DNA of 6,546 nt from Nocardioides sp. (GTDB taxonomy: Bacteria > Actinomycetota > Actinomycetes > Propionibacteriales > Nocardioidaceae), in contig JASLDK010000160.1 of the NCBI GenBank assembly GCA_030145945.1, forward strand, positions 1 through 6,546. Direction: 5' to 3'. The translations under genes were made by a program, and so were the position numbers. This document shows positions 1-6,345 of the stretch, piece after piece (position 1 is the first letter of the stretch; every line of letters begins with the position of its first letter). Below the pieces are notes generated by a model. That model ran no database searches and was not told the origin of the DNA. It saw only the letters and a list, made by a program, of their open reading frames with translations.

Positions 1-1375
1 GTTTGAACATCTCCTGCACGAGCAAGCCGTAGCGCTCGAGTAGGTGCTCGACCCCGTTGATCGCCAGCCCCGAATGGTTGGCGAGCGCCCGACGCTGGTT
101 CCACAGCGCCGCATAGCCTTCTGCGCCGACCAGCGGCACCGTCTCGGTGACGCAGGGTCCGACGGTGCGTCCCTGCACGGTCTCCAGGCCGTGCACCGCC
201 TCGTCGACGGCGTCGGCTGCCATCACCCGGTAGGTCGTGTACTTCCCTCCGGCGACCACCACGAGTCCGGGGACGCTGTGCGCCACCGCATGCTCGCGGG
301 ACAGCTTGGAGGTCGCTTCGGACTCCCCGGCGAGCAACGGCCGCAGGCCGGCGTACACGCCCTCGACGTCGTCGCGGGTCAAGGGCACCTCGAGCACCCG
401 GTTGACGTGCTCGAGGAGGTAGTCGATGTCGCTGGAGCTGGCGGCGGGGTGATCCTTCGACAGGGCCCAGTCGGTGTCGGTGGTGCCGATGATCCAGTGC
501 CGCTTCCACGGGATCACGAAGAGGACCGACTTCTCCGTGCGCAGGATCAGCCCGGTCTCGCCGCGGATCCGGTCCCGCGGGACGACGAGGTGGATGCCCT
601 TGCTGGCACGGACCTTGAACTGTCCGCGTTCGCGCGCCATCGCCTGGGTCTCGTCGGTCCACACGCCCGTCGCGTTGATGACCTGGGAGGCACGGATCTC
701 GAACCGGTTGCCTGTCTCGAGATCGATCACGGACGCCCCCACGACGCGTTCGCTCTCCTTGATCAGTCCGAGCACGCGCGTGCGGGAGGCGACGGCCGCG
801 CCGTAGGTCGCGGCGGTGCGGGCCAGGAACATCGTGTGGCGGGCATCGTCGACCTGGGCGTCGTAGTAGCGGATCGCGCCCACCAGGGCGTCCTTGCGCA
901 ACGACGGGAACGCCTTGCGCGCGCCGTGCCGGGTCAGGTGCTTGTGCACCGGCATCCGGTCGCCGTACCCGCTCGCCTTCGACAGCGCGTCGTAGAGCGC
1001 GACACCCGAGCCGGCATACCACCGCTCCCACCCGCGGCCGGTGAGCGGATAGAGGAAGGGCACCGGGCGCACCAGGTGCGGCGCCAGGCGCTGCATCAGC
1101 AGTCCGCGCTCCTTGAGCGCCTCCGCGACGAGACGGAAGTCGAGCATCTCCAGGTAGCGCAGGCCGCCGTGGATCAGTTTCGAACTGCGGCTCGACGTAC
1201 CGGACGCGAAGTCACGCGCTTCGACCAGACCCACCGACAGTCCGCGGGTTGCGGCGTCCAGGGCCGCGCCGCTGCCGACGACACCGCCACCGATGACCAG
1301 GACGTCGAGGTGCTGCGACGCGAGCCTCTTCAGCGCGGCGCTGCGCGCCCGGGGCGAGAGGGGTGCGGTCTTCAC
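1..1375 (-). CDS. glpD: Aerobic glycerol-3-phosphate dehydrogenase (FAD-dependent), C-terminus cut off by window edge
   Basis: The enzyme oxidises sn-glycerol-3-phosphate to dihydroxyacetone phosphate at the inner face of the cytoplasmic membrane and reduces quinone through FAD. The 458 visible codons start at GTG 1375. The N-terminal dinucleotide-binding motif GGGVVG is at residues 29-34, and the surrounding residues 28-45 fit the first family signature, ending in DAATRG. The conserved block SSKLIHGGLRYLE is at about 64-76. The second signature, GGKYTTYRVMA, is at 376-386, with AGLRPL at about 342-347; R345 and K378 match conserved active-site positions of the family. Family members usually have about 500-580 residues, so roughly the last 100 (the alpha-helical C-terminal domain) lie beyond position 1. 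No frameshift or lost key residue is seen. The gene is downstream of glpK and overlaps it by 4 bases, so it is probably cotranscribed and translationally coupled. The family assignment is firm; aerobic GlpD rather than anaerobic GlpA is inferred from the single-protein layout and the motifs. Confidence 0.96.
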   Translation of the reverse strand, partial: MKTAPLSPRARSAALKRLASQHLDVLVIGGGVVGSGAALDAATRGLSVGLVEARDFASGTSSRSSKLIHGGLRYLEMLDFRLVAEALKERGLLMQRLAPHLVRPVPFLYPLTGRGWERWYAGSGVALYDALSKASGYGDRMPVHKHLTRHGARKAFPSLRKDALVGAIRYYDAQVDDARHTMFLARTAATYGAAVASRTRVLGLIKESERVVGASVIDLETGNRFEIRASQVINATGVWTDETQAMARERGQFKVRASKGIHLVVPRDRIRGETGLILRTEKSVLFVIPWKRHWIIGTTDTDWALSKDHPAASSSDIDYLLEHVNRVLEVPLTRDDVEGVYAGLRPLLAGESEATSKLSREHAVAHSVPGLVVVAGGKYTTYRVMAADAVDEAVHGLETVQGRTVGPCVTETVPLVGAEGYAALWNQRRALANHSGLAINGVEHLLERYGLLVQEMFK

Positions 1376-2904
1376 GGCGTTGCCTCCACATCGACCCAGT
1401 CCAGGGTGCGTTGGACCGCCTTCTTCCACTGCGCATAGCCCGCCTCGCGGCGGTCCTCGTCCCACGCCGGCTCCCAGCGGGTGTCCTCACGCCAGTTCTG
1501 CCGCAATTCGCCGGTGTCGCGCCAGTAGCCGACCGAGAGGCCAGCCGCATAGGCAGCACCCAGCGCCGTCGTCTCAGGGACAACCGGCCGAGAAACCGGT
1601 ACGCCGAGCACGTCGGCCTGGATCTGCATGCACAGACTGTTCAGGGTCACGCCACCATCCACCTTGAGCACCTCCAGCTCGACGCCGGAGTCCGCCGACA
1701 TCGCCTCGATCACGTCGCGGGACTGGTAGCAGATCGCCTCCAGCGTGGCCCGGGCGACGTGGGCGTTGGTGTTGAAGCGCGACAAGCCGACGATCGCGCC
1801 GCGGGCATCGGAGCGCCAGTAGGGCGCGAAGAGGCCGGAGAAGGCAGGCACGAAGTAGACGCCGCCGTTGTCGTCGACCTGCCGCGCCAACGCCTCGGAC
1901 TCGCCCGCGCCACTGATGATCCCGAGCTGGTCGCGCAGCCACTGCACGGCCGATCCGGTGACCGCGATCGAGCCCTCCAGGGCATAGACGCACGGCGCGT
2001 CACCCAACTTGTAGGCCGGCGTGGTCAACAGTCCCGACCGCGACCGGACGATCTCCGTGCCGGTGTTGAGCAACATGAAGTTGCCGGTGCCATAGGTGTT
2101 CTTGGCCTCGCCGGGCTCGAAGCAGACCTGCCCGACGGTCGCGGCCTGCTGGTCGCCGAGGATCCCGGTGATCGGCACCTCACCGGCGAACGGCCCGTGG
2201 ACACCGGCCACGCCGTACGCCGTGGTCGCCGACGACTCCCGGATCTCGGGCAGCATCGCGCGTGGGACGCCGAAGATCTCGAGCAGCTCGTCGTCCCAGT
2301 CGAGCGTCTCCAGATTCATCAGCATCGTGCGACTGGCGTTCGTGACGTCGGTGACGTGGACACCGCCCTCCGGCCCGCCGGTGAGGTTCCACAACACCCA
2401 CGTGTCCGGCGTACCGAACAGCGCGTCGCCGCGCTCGGCCGCCTCCCGCGCGCCTACGACGTTCTCGAGGATCCACTGCACCTTGCCGCCGGAGAAGTAC
2501 GTCGCTGGCGGCAGCCCGGCCCGATGGCGGATGACGTCACCGCGACCGTCCCGGTCCAGGGCGGCGGCGATGGCATCGGTGCGCGTGTCCTGCCACACGA
2601 TCGCGTTGTAGAAGGGCCGACCCGTGTGTCGGTCCCACACGATCGTGGTCTCGCGCTGGTTGGTGATCCCGATCGCGGCGAGGTCCACGGCGTCGAGACG
2701 GGCCTTCCCCAGGGCGGTCTGGATGACGGCCGAGGTCCGTTCCCAGATCTCGACCGGGTTGTGTTCGACCCAGCCGGGTCGCGGCAGGATCTGTTGGTGC
2801 TCGAGCTGGTGGCGGGCCACCTCCGAGCCGCTGTGGTCGAACACCATGAACCGGGTGCTCGTCGTACCCTGGTCGATCGCCCCCACGAACCGTGCCTGCG
2901 CCAT
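1372..2904 (-). CDS. glpK: Glycerol kinase (FGGY family)
   Basis: This cytoplasmic enzyme transfers phosphate from ATP to glycerol, giving sn-glycerol-3-phosphate and trapping glycerol in the cell. At 510 residues it has the usual length and looks complete. The N-terminal nucleotide/phosphate motif DQGTTSTR is at 11-18, NQRET at 82-86 and WQDTR at 104-108. The first FGGY signature, YFSGGKVQWILEN, is at 136-148. ILGDQQAA at 248-255 contains D251, which matches the catalytic base (D245 in E. coli). YGTG is at 271-274, the second FGGY signature lies at about 369-389, and KVDGG of the ADP site is at 414-418. The residue matching E. coli R236 (fructose-1,6-bisphosphate site) is E242, so that allosteric control is probably absent. 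The ATG at 2904 gives the canonical N-terminus. The TGA stop overlaps the GTG of glpD (GTGA). It is the first gene of a glpK-glpD operon. Identity is very secure; the regulatory remark is inference from alignment by eye. Confidence 0.98.
   Translation of the reverse strand: MAQARFVGAIDQGTTSTRFMVFDHSGSEVARHQLEHQQILPRPGWVEHNPVEIWERTSAVIQTALGKARLDAVDLAAIGITNQRETTIVWDRHTGRPFYNAIVWQDTRTDAIAAALDRDGRGDVIRHRAGLPPATYFSGGKVQWILENVVGAREAAERGDALFGTPDTWVLWNLTGGPEGGVHVTDVTNASRTMLMNLETLDWDDELLEIFGVPRAMLPEIRESSATTAYGVAGVHGPFAGEVPITGILGDQQAATVGQVCFEPGEAKNTYGTGNFMLLNTGTEIVRSRSGLLTTPAYKLGDAPCVYALEGSIAVTGSAVQWLRDQLGIISGAGESEALARQVDDNGGVYFVPAFSGLFAPYWRSDARGAIVGLSRFNTNAHVARATLEAICYQSRDVIEAMSADSGVELEVLKVDGGVTLNSLCMQIQADVLGVPVSRPVVPETTALGAAYAAGLSVGYWRDTGELRQNWREDTRWEPAWDEDRREAGYAQWKKAVQRTLDWVDVEATP
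1383..1387 (-). promoter_or_regulatory. Shine-Dalgarno site of glpD
   Basis: On the minus strand GGAGG stands 7 bases before the GTG at 1375. It lies inside the last codons of glpK. It fixes the GTG start of glpD, for which no ATG lies at a suitable place, and it supports translation straight after the glpK stop codon. Confidence 0.8.
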
Positions 2905-2916
2905 GACCCCACCCTA
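2905..2916 (-). promoter_or_regulatory. Putative leaderless promoter -10 element of glpK
   Basis: Read on the minus strand, TAGGGT (2916 to 2911) fits the actinobacterial -10 consensus TAnnnT. It is followed by six bases, GGGGTC, and then the ATG of glpK. This spacing would place the transcription start on the A of the ATG, giving a leaderless mRNA. No TTGACA-like -35 is seen at 17 bases. The alternative is that the G-rich stretch acts as a weak ribosome binding site; there is no AGGAGG-like sequence. Confidence 0.45.
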
Positions 2917-2919
2917 GGG

Positions 2920-2932
2920 AACCCCGGGGGTT
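2920..2932. promoter_or_regulatory. Short palindrome in the glpK promoter spacer, possible operator
   Basis: AACCCC and GGGGTT form perfect 6-base inverted arms around one central base. The site lies just upstream of the proposed glpK -10 motif, where a repressor or activator could act. It is short and made mostly of G and C, so it may be chance in DNA of this composition. Confidence 0.25.
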
Positions 2933-2973
2933 GCTCGGGGTGATTCCGGATGCGGGTCGTCGGCGGGCTCTGT

Positions 2974-2985
2974 CAGGGTGGGGCC
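2974..2985 (+). promoter_or_regulatory. Putative start-proximal promoter or ribosome binding element of the ABC transporter operon
   Basis: CAGGGT at 2974-2979 followed by GGGGCC lies directly before the ATG at 2986. Its placement equals that of the glpK element, but its first base is C rather than T, so it fits TAnnnT less well. It may be a leaderless-type -10 motif or a G-rich ribosome binding site. No clear -35 is seen. Its closeness to 2986 supports that ATG as the start. Confidence 0.35.
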
Positions 2986-3714
2986 ATGACCACCCCCGTC
3001 GCGGCTCGCGCCATCGACCTGCACAAGCGCTACGGCCGCGGCGACTCGGAGGTCCGCGCGCTCGATGGTGTCTCACTGGACATCGCGGCGGCTGAGTTCA
3101 CCGCGATCATGGGCCCGTCCGGCTCGGGGAAGTCCACCCTGATGCACTGTCTGGCCGCCCTGGACGCGCCGTCGCAAGGTGAGGTCCAGATCGGCGACGT
3201 CACACTCTCCAGCCTGCGCGACAAGGCACTGACCGCGCTGCGTCGGGAGCGGATCGGCTTCGTCTTCCAGGCCTTCAACCTGGTGCCGACGCTCACGGCG
3301 GAGGAGAACATCCTGCTCCCGTTGAGTCTCGCGGGACGCAAGGCAGATCCCGATTGGTTCGACACCGTCATCGACACTGTCGGCCTGCGGGACCGCCTTC
3401 GTCATCGACCCTCCCAGCTGTCCGGAGGTCAGCAGCAGCGAGTCGCCTGCGCGCGAGCGCTCGTGAGCAAGCCGGCGATCATGTTCGCCGACGAACCGAC
3501 CGGCAACCTCGACAGCACGTCGGGTGCCGAGGTGCTGGGTTTCCTGCGACGAAGCGTCGATGACTTCGGACAGACCATCGTGATGGTGACCCACGATGCC
3601 GTCGCCGCGTCCTACTGCGACCGCGTCGTGTTCCTCGCGGACGGCCGGGTCGTCGACGAGGTCCGGCAGCCCACCCGCGAGCTGATCCTGGAGCGGATGA
3701 CGTGCTTCGGCTGA
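2986..3714 (+). CDS. ABC transporter ATP-binding protein, MacB/LolD type
   Basis: This is the cytoplasmic ATPase subunit that drives the permease encoded immediately downstream. It has 242 residues, the usual size for the family. Walker A GPSGSGKST is at 43-51 and the Q-loop glutamine is Q95 in FVFQAFNLVPTLT. The ABC signature LSGGQQQR is at 145-152, Walker B IMFADE at 165-170 followed by PTGNLDS, and the H-loop histidine is H203 in MVTHD. The Q-loop context and PTGNLD are typical of the MacB/LolD/FtsE group, which couples to FtsX-like permeases. The ATG at 2986 is preferred to an in-frame ATG 36 bases upstream: it has a start-proximal motif identical in layout to that of glpK, and homologous proteins begin close to the conserved IDLHKRYG segment. 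The gene overlaps the permease gene by 13 bases. All catalytic motifs are intact. The substrate is not predictable. Confidence 0.95.
   Translation: MTTPVAARAIDLHKRYGRGDSEVRALDGVSLDIAAAEFTAIMGPSGSGKSTLMHCLAALDAPSQGEVQIGDVTLSSLRDKALTALRRERIGFVFQAFNLVPTLTAEENILLPLSLAGRKADPDWFDTVIDTVGLRDRLRHRPSQLSGGQQQRVACARALVSKPAIMFADEPTGNLDSTSGAEVLGFLRRSVDDFGQTIVMVTHDAVAASYCDRVVFLADGRVVDEVRQPTRELILERMTCFG
3690..3693 (+). promoter_or_regulatory. Shine-Dalgarno site of the FtsX-like permease
   Basis: GGAG stands 8 bases before the GTG at 3702, within the end of the ATPase gene. It supports this GTG start, 13 bases inside the upstream reading frame, and hence coupled translation of the two transporter subunits. 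Confidence 0.6.
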
Positions 3715-6260
3715 CCCTGCGCAACCTCCTGGCCCGCAAGGTCAGGCTGCTGATGAGCGGCCTGTCGGTGATCCTGGGCGTGGCGTTCCTGTCCGGCGTC
3801 CTCGTCTTCAGCAACGGGCTCTCGGCGACCTTCAACGGCATCATCCACGGCTCGACCCCGGACGCGGTGGTGCGTCCTGCCGGCACCGCATCCTTCGAGG
3901 GCGGCGCCTCGGCGCAGACCGACCGCGCCCTCACACCCGACGACGTCGCTCGTCTGGCAGCGCTGCCGCAGGTCGCCCGGGCTGACGGCGACGTCGTCGG
4001 CTTCGGGATCAACCTCCTCGCCAGCGATGGCACCCTCGTCGGCGGAACCGGCGCGCCCACCCTGGCCTTCAACCACACCGACGGCCCCAACATGGAGGGC
4101 GAACGGCCGATGAGGCTCGTCTCTGGTCGATGGCCGGAGACCGACGACGAGATCGTCCTCGACCGCGCCGCAGCCAAGGCCGGCGACTATCGGATCGGCG
4201 ACCAGGTCAAGCTGTTGGCGCCCTTCGGTGCCCTCGACCGGCGAGCAGAGCTGGTCGGCACCGCCGAGTTCAACGGCGGGGGTACGGCGGGCGCGACGCT
4301 GTTGGTCTTCACGACGCATGCCGCCCAGTCGCTCTTCCTCCAGGGCAAGGACGCCTTCAACCAGATCAGCCTGACCGCAACCGAGGGTGTGAGCCAGCGG
4401 GAGCTGGTGAAGGCCGCCGACAGGGTGGTGCCTGCCGGTTTCGAAGGTGTCACCGGCGACAAGGTGGCAGCCGAGTCGCAGGACGCCATCGGCAAGTTCC
4501 TCAACGTGATCGACACCTTCCTGCTGGTGTTCGCGATCATCGCCGTGGTCGTCGGCGGCTTCATCATCGTCAACACCTTCTCGATCCTGGTGGCGCAACG
4601 CTCACGCGAGCTGGCCCTGCTCCGGGCGCTCGGCGCCAGCCGCGGCCAGGTCACCCGCTCGGTCCTGCTCGAGGCGTGGGTCCTGTCGGTCGTCGCGACC
4701 ACGGCGGGCATCGTGCTGGGCCTGGTCCTGGCGCGCGGCCTCGCAGCGGTCTTCCGATCCTTGGGGCTCGACATCGCCGGTGACGCGCTCGTGCTCTCCG
4801 AGGGCACGATCATCACCAGCTATGTCGTGGGCATCGTCGTGACCGTTGCGGCCGCCTATCTCCCTGCGCGACGCGGGGCCAAGGTCCCACCCGTCGCCGC
4901 CATGCGGGCCGATGCGGTTCCCGAGCGCGGCTCACTTCGTCGGCGTACCGCGATCGGAGCGGTGCTGCTCGTCGTCGGTGCCGCCTTCGCCGTCACCGGT
5001 GCCCTGCACGGGCCGGGCAATGACGCCGCCATGATCGGCATCGGCGCGGTCATCTGGATCCTCACCGTCGCCGCGATCAGCCCGGTCATCGGAAAGCCTG
5101 TGCTCGCCGCGTGTCGCGGCCTCTTCGGTGCAGCATTCGGGACCACCGGGCGCCTCGCGGGTGAGAACGCGCTGCGCGACCCACGTCGCACCGGCGCAAC
5201 GGCGTCGGCGCTGATGATCGGGCTTGCGTTGGTGTCGACGATCGGCGTACTCGCTGCATCGTTGAACGCATCGGTGAACGACGTGGTCGATGAGCAGTTC
5301 AACGCCGACCTGCTGGTGCAGAACTCGAACCTGCTGCCGTTCTCGACCTCGATCGGGGACGCGGTCGAGAAGGTGCCAGGGGTCGACGTCGTGAGCCGAC
5401 AGCAGTGGTCCATGGCGAAGGCGGCCACGACTGGCGCCGCGGGCGAGAGTGTGATGGTCACCGGCAATGACCCGGCGTTCGCCCGGATCTACGACATCAA
5501 GCCCAGCTCCGGCAAGGCCACGCCCACCGGCGCGGAGGCTGTCATCGCCGCCGGCGTCGCGAAGGACCTCGACATCCACGTCGGCAGTCCGCTCGACCTG
5601 AGCTTCCCGGGGAGCACGGTCCTGCACCTGAAGGTCGTGGGCATCATCGCGAGATCCGAGTCCACCGGGGAGGTCACCATCCCGCTCGACCAGATGGCAG
5701 CAGCCGGTGTGATCCGCCAGGACTCCACCCTCAGCGTCCTGGTCGATCCGTCAGCCAACCCCGCCAAGGTTCGTGACGCCGTCGACAAGGTCGCCTCGGT
5801 CGCGCCGATCGTCGGCGTCTTCGACAAGGCGAGCTTCTCCGACTCGATCCGCGATCAGGTCAACCAACTGTTGTTCATCATCTACGGACTGCTCGCCCTC
5901 GCGATCGTGATCGCCGTCATCGGCATCGTCAACACCCTCGGACTCAGCGTCATCGAACGAACCCGCGAGATCGGACTCCTGCGGGCGGTCGGCATGAGCA
6001 GGTCCAAGGTACGCCGGATGGTGACTCTCGAGTCCGTGGCGATCGCGGTCCTCGGTGCCGTCCTCGGCATGGCGTTGGGGCTGATCATCGGGATCCTGCT
6101 GCAGCGCTCGCTGTCCGAGAACCTGACCAGCCTCGGACTACCGCTCGGCCAGCTGCTGGTGTTCCTGCTGATCGCGGTCGTCGTCGGAGTGCTGGCCGCG
6201 GTCGTACCGTCGATCCGCGCGGCACGCCTCAACGTCCTGGACGCGATCAGCAGCGAGTGA
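3702..6260 (+). CDS. ABC transporter permease with two FtsX/MacB modules
   Basis: This is the membrane subunit of the ABC system, 852 residues with about ten hydrophobic segments. One is near the N-terminus (17-38). Three follow the first large extracytoplasmic domain (about 268-295, 322-350, 368-388), and two form a central hairpin (about 415-433, 442-462). One precedes the second extracytoplasmic domain (about 502-520), and three are C-terminal (about 722-746, 776-800, 815-838). The two halves are repeats: SRELALLRALGASRGQV at 301-317 corresponds to TREIGLLRAVGMSRSKV at 754-770, and PARRGAKVPPVAAMRA at 388-403 to PSIRAARLNVLDAI at 836-849. This tandem FtsX plan is common in Gram-positive exporters of the MacB/FtsX superfamily. 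Such systems move peptides, lipids or lipoproteins or transmit mechanical signals rather than importing small solutes. GTG is the start: it gives a short positively charged N-terminus (RNLLARKVR) before the first membrane segment. No two-component system or substrate gene is adjacent, so the function remains open. Confidence 0.94.
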   Translation: MLRLTLRNLLARKVRLLMSGLSVILGVAFLSGVLVFSNGLSATFNGIIHGSTPDAVVRPAGTASFEGGASAQTDRALTPDDVARLAALPQVARADGDVVGFGINLLASDGTLVGGTGAPTLAFNHTDGPNMEGERPMRLVSGRWPETDDEIVLDRAAAKAGDYRIGDQVKLLAPFGALDRRAELVGTAEFNGGGTAGATLLVFTTHAAQSLFLQGKDAFNQISLTATEGVSQRELVKAADRVVPAGFEGVTGDKVAAESQDAIGKFLNVIDTFLLVFAIIAVVVGGFIIVNTFSILVAQRSRELALLRALGASRGQVTRSVLLEAWVLSVVATTAGIVLGLVLARGLAAVFRSLGLDIAGDALVLSEGTIITSYVVGIVVTVAAAYLPARRGAKVPPVAAMRADAVPERGSLRRRTAIGAVLLVVGAAFAVTGALHGPGNDAAMIGIGAVIWILTVAAISPVIGKPVLAACRGLFGAAFGTTGRLAGENALRDPRRTGATASALMIGLALVSTIGVLAASLNASVNDVVDEQFNADLLVQNSNLLPFSTSIGDAVEKVPGVDVVSRQQWSMAKAATTGAAGESVMVTGNDPAFARIYDIKPSSGKATPTGAEAVIAAGVAKDLDIHVGSPLDLSFPGSTVLHLKVVGIIARSESTGEVTIPLDQMAAAGVIRQDSTLSVLVDPSANPAKVRDAVDKVASVAPIVGVFDKASFSDSIRDQVNQLLFIIYGLLALAIVIAVIGIVNTLGLSVIERTREIGLLRAVGMSRSKVRRMVTLESVAIAVLGAVLGMALGLIIGILLQRSLSENLTSLGLPLGQLLVFLLIAVVVGVLAAVVPSIRAARLNVLDAISSE

Positions 6261-6274
6261 CGCAACCCGCTGGG

Positions 6275-6337
6275 CGTCGTACCCGGCATTCGGGTCGTGG
6301 AACCATCGTCCTGACGACCCGGATGCCGGGTACGACG
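6275..6337. terminator. Long inverted repeat, probable bidirectional terminator between convergent genes
   Basis: Arms at 6275-6298 and 6314-6337 are 24 bases each and complementary except for one T/G pair, which would be a G-U wobble in plus-strand RNA. The loop is 15 bases (6299-6313). The repeat begins 14 bases after the permease stop and ends 8 bases before the stop of the convergent gene, the expected place for a shared terminator. There is no U tract on either side, as is common for actinobacterial terminators. Each arm also holds a small hairpin of its own, ACCCG/CGGGT with a 5-base loop (6281-6295 and 6317-6331), so alternative folds are possible. Confidence 0.8.
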
Positions 6338-6345
6338 GCGAGACC

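Larger units (their letters stand above)
2902..2988. repeat. Mirrored start-site sequence in the divergent intergenic region
   Basis: The 81 bases between the divergent glpK and ABC ATPase genes are bounded by inverted copies of one 14-base sequence. On the minus strand AGGGTGGGGTCATG (2915 to 2902) contains the glpK start, and on the plus strand AGGGTGGGGCCATG (2975-2988) contains the ATPase start. They match at 13 of 14 bases. Both probably serve as transcription or translation start signals. Apart from the palindrome at 2920-2932, nothing else is recognisable between them. Confidence 0.5.

Noticed and set aside
44..1438. A long open frame (464 codons) on the plus strand opposite glpD.
   Set aside because: Same compositional shadow effect; glpD on the minus strand carries two intact family signatures, while this frame gives a low-complexity R/G/V/H-rich sequence without domains.
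1363..2943. A long open frame (about 526 codons) on the plus strand opposite glpK.
   Set aside because: It mirrors glpK codon for codon; G/C third-position bias removes stops from the complementary frame. The product is rich in R, G, V, D and H, matches no family I recognise, and glpK on the other strand has full family signatures.
2950..2985. An earlier in-frame ATG at 2950 as start of the ABC ATPase.
   Set aside because: It would add 12 residues (MRVVGGLCQGGA) not typical of the family, has no ribosome binding site, and would overlap the motif immediately before the ATG at 2986.
3612..4598. A minus-strand open frame (328 codons) opposite the 5' part of the permease gene.
   Set aside because: It has no recognisable domain or membrane pattern and lies wholly opposite coding sequence of a well-supported permease.
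4932..5627. A minus-strand open frame (231 codons) opposite the middle of the permease gene.
   Set aside because: R/D/H-rich shadow translation without a family; the permease on the plus strand explains the region.
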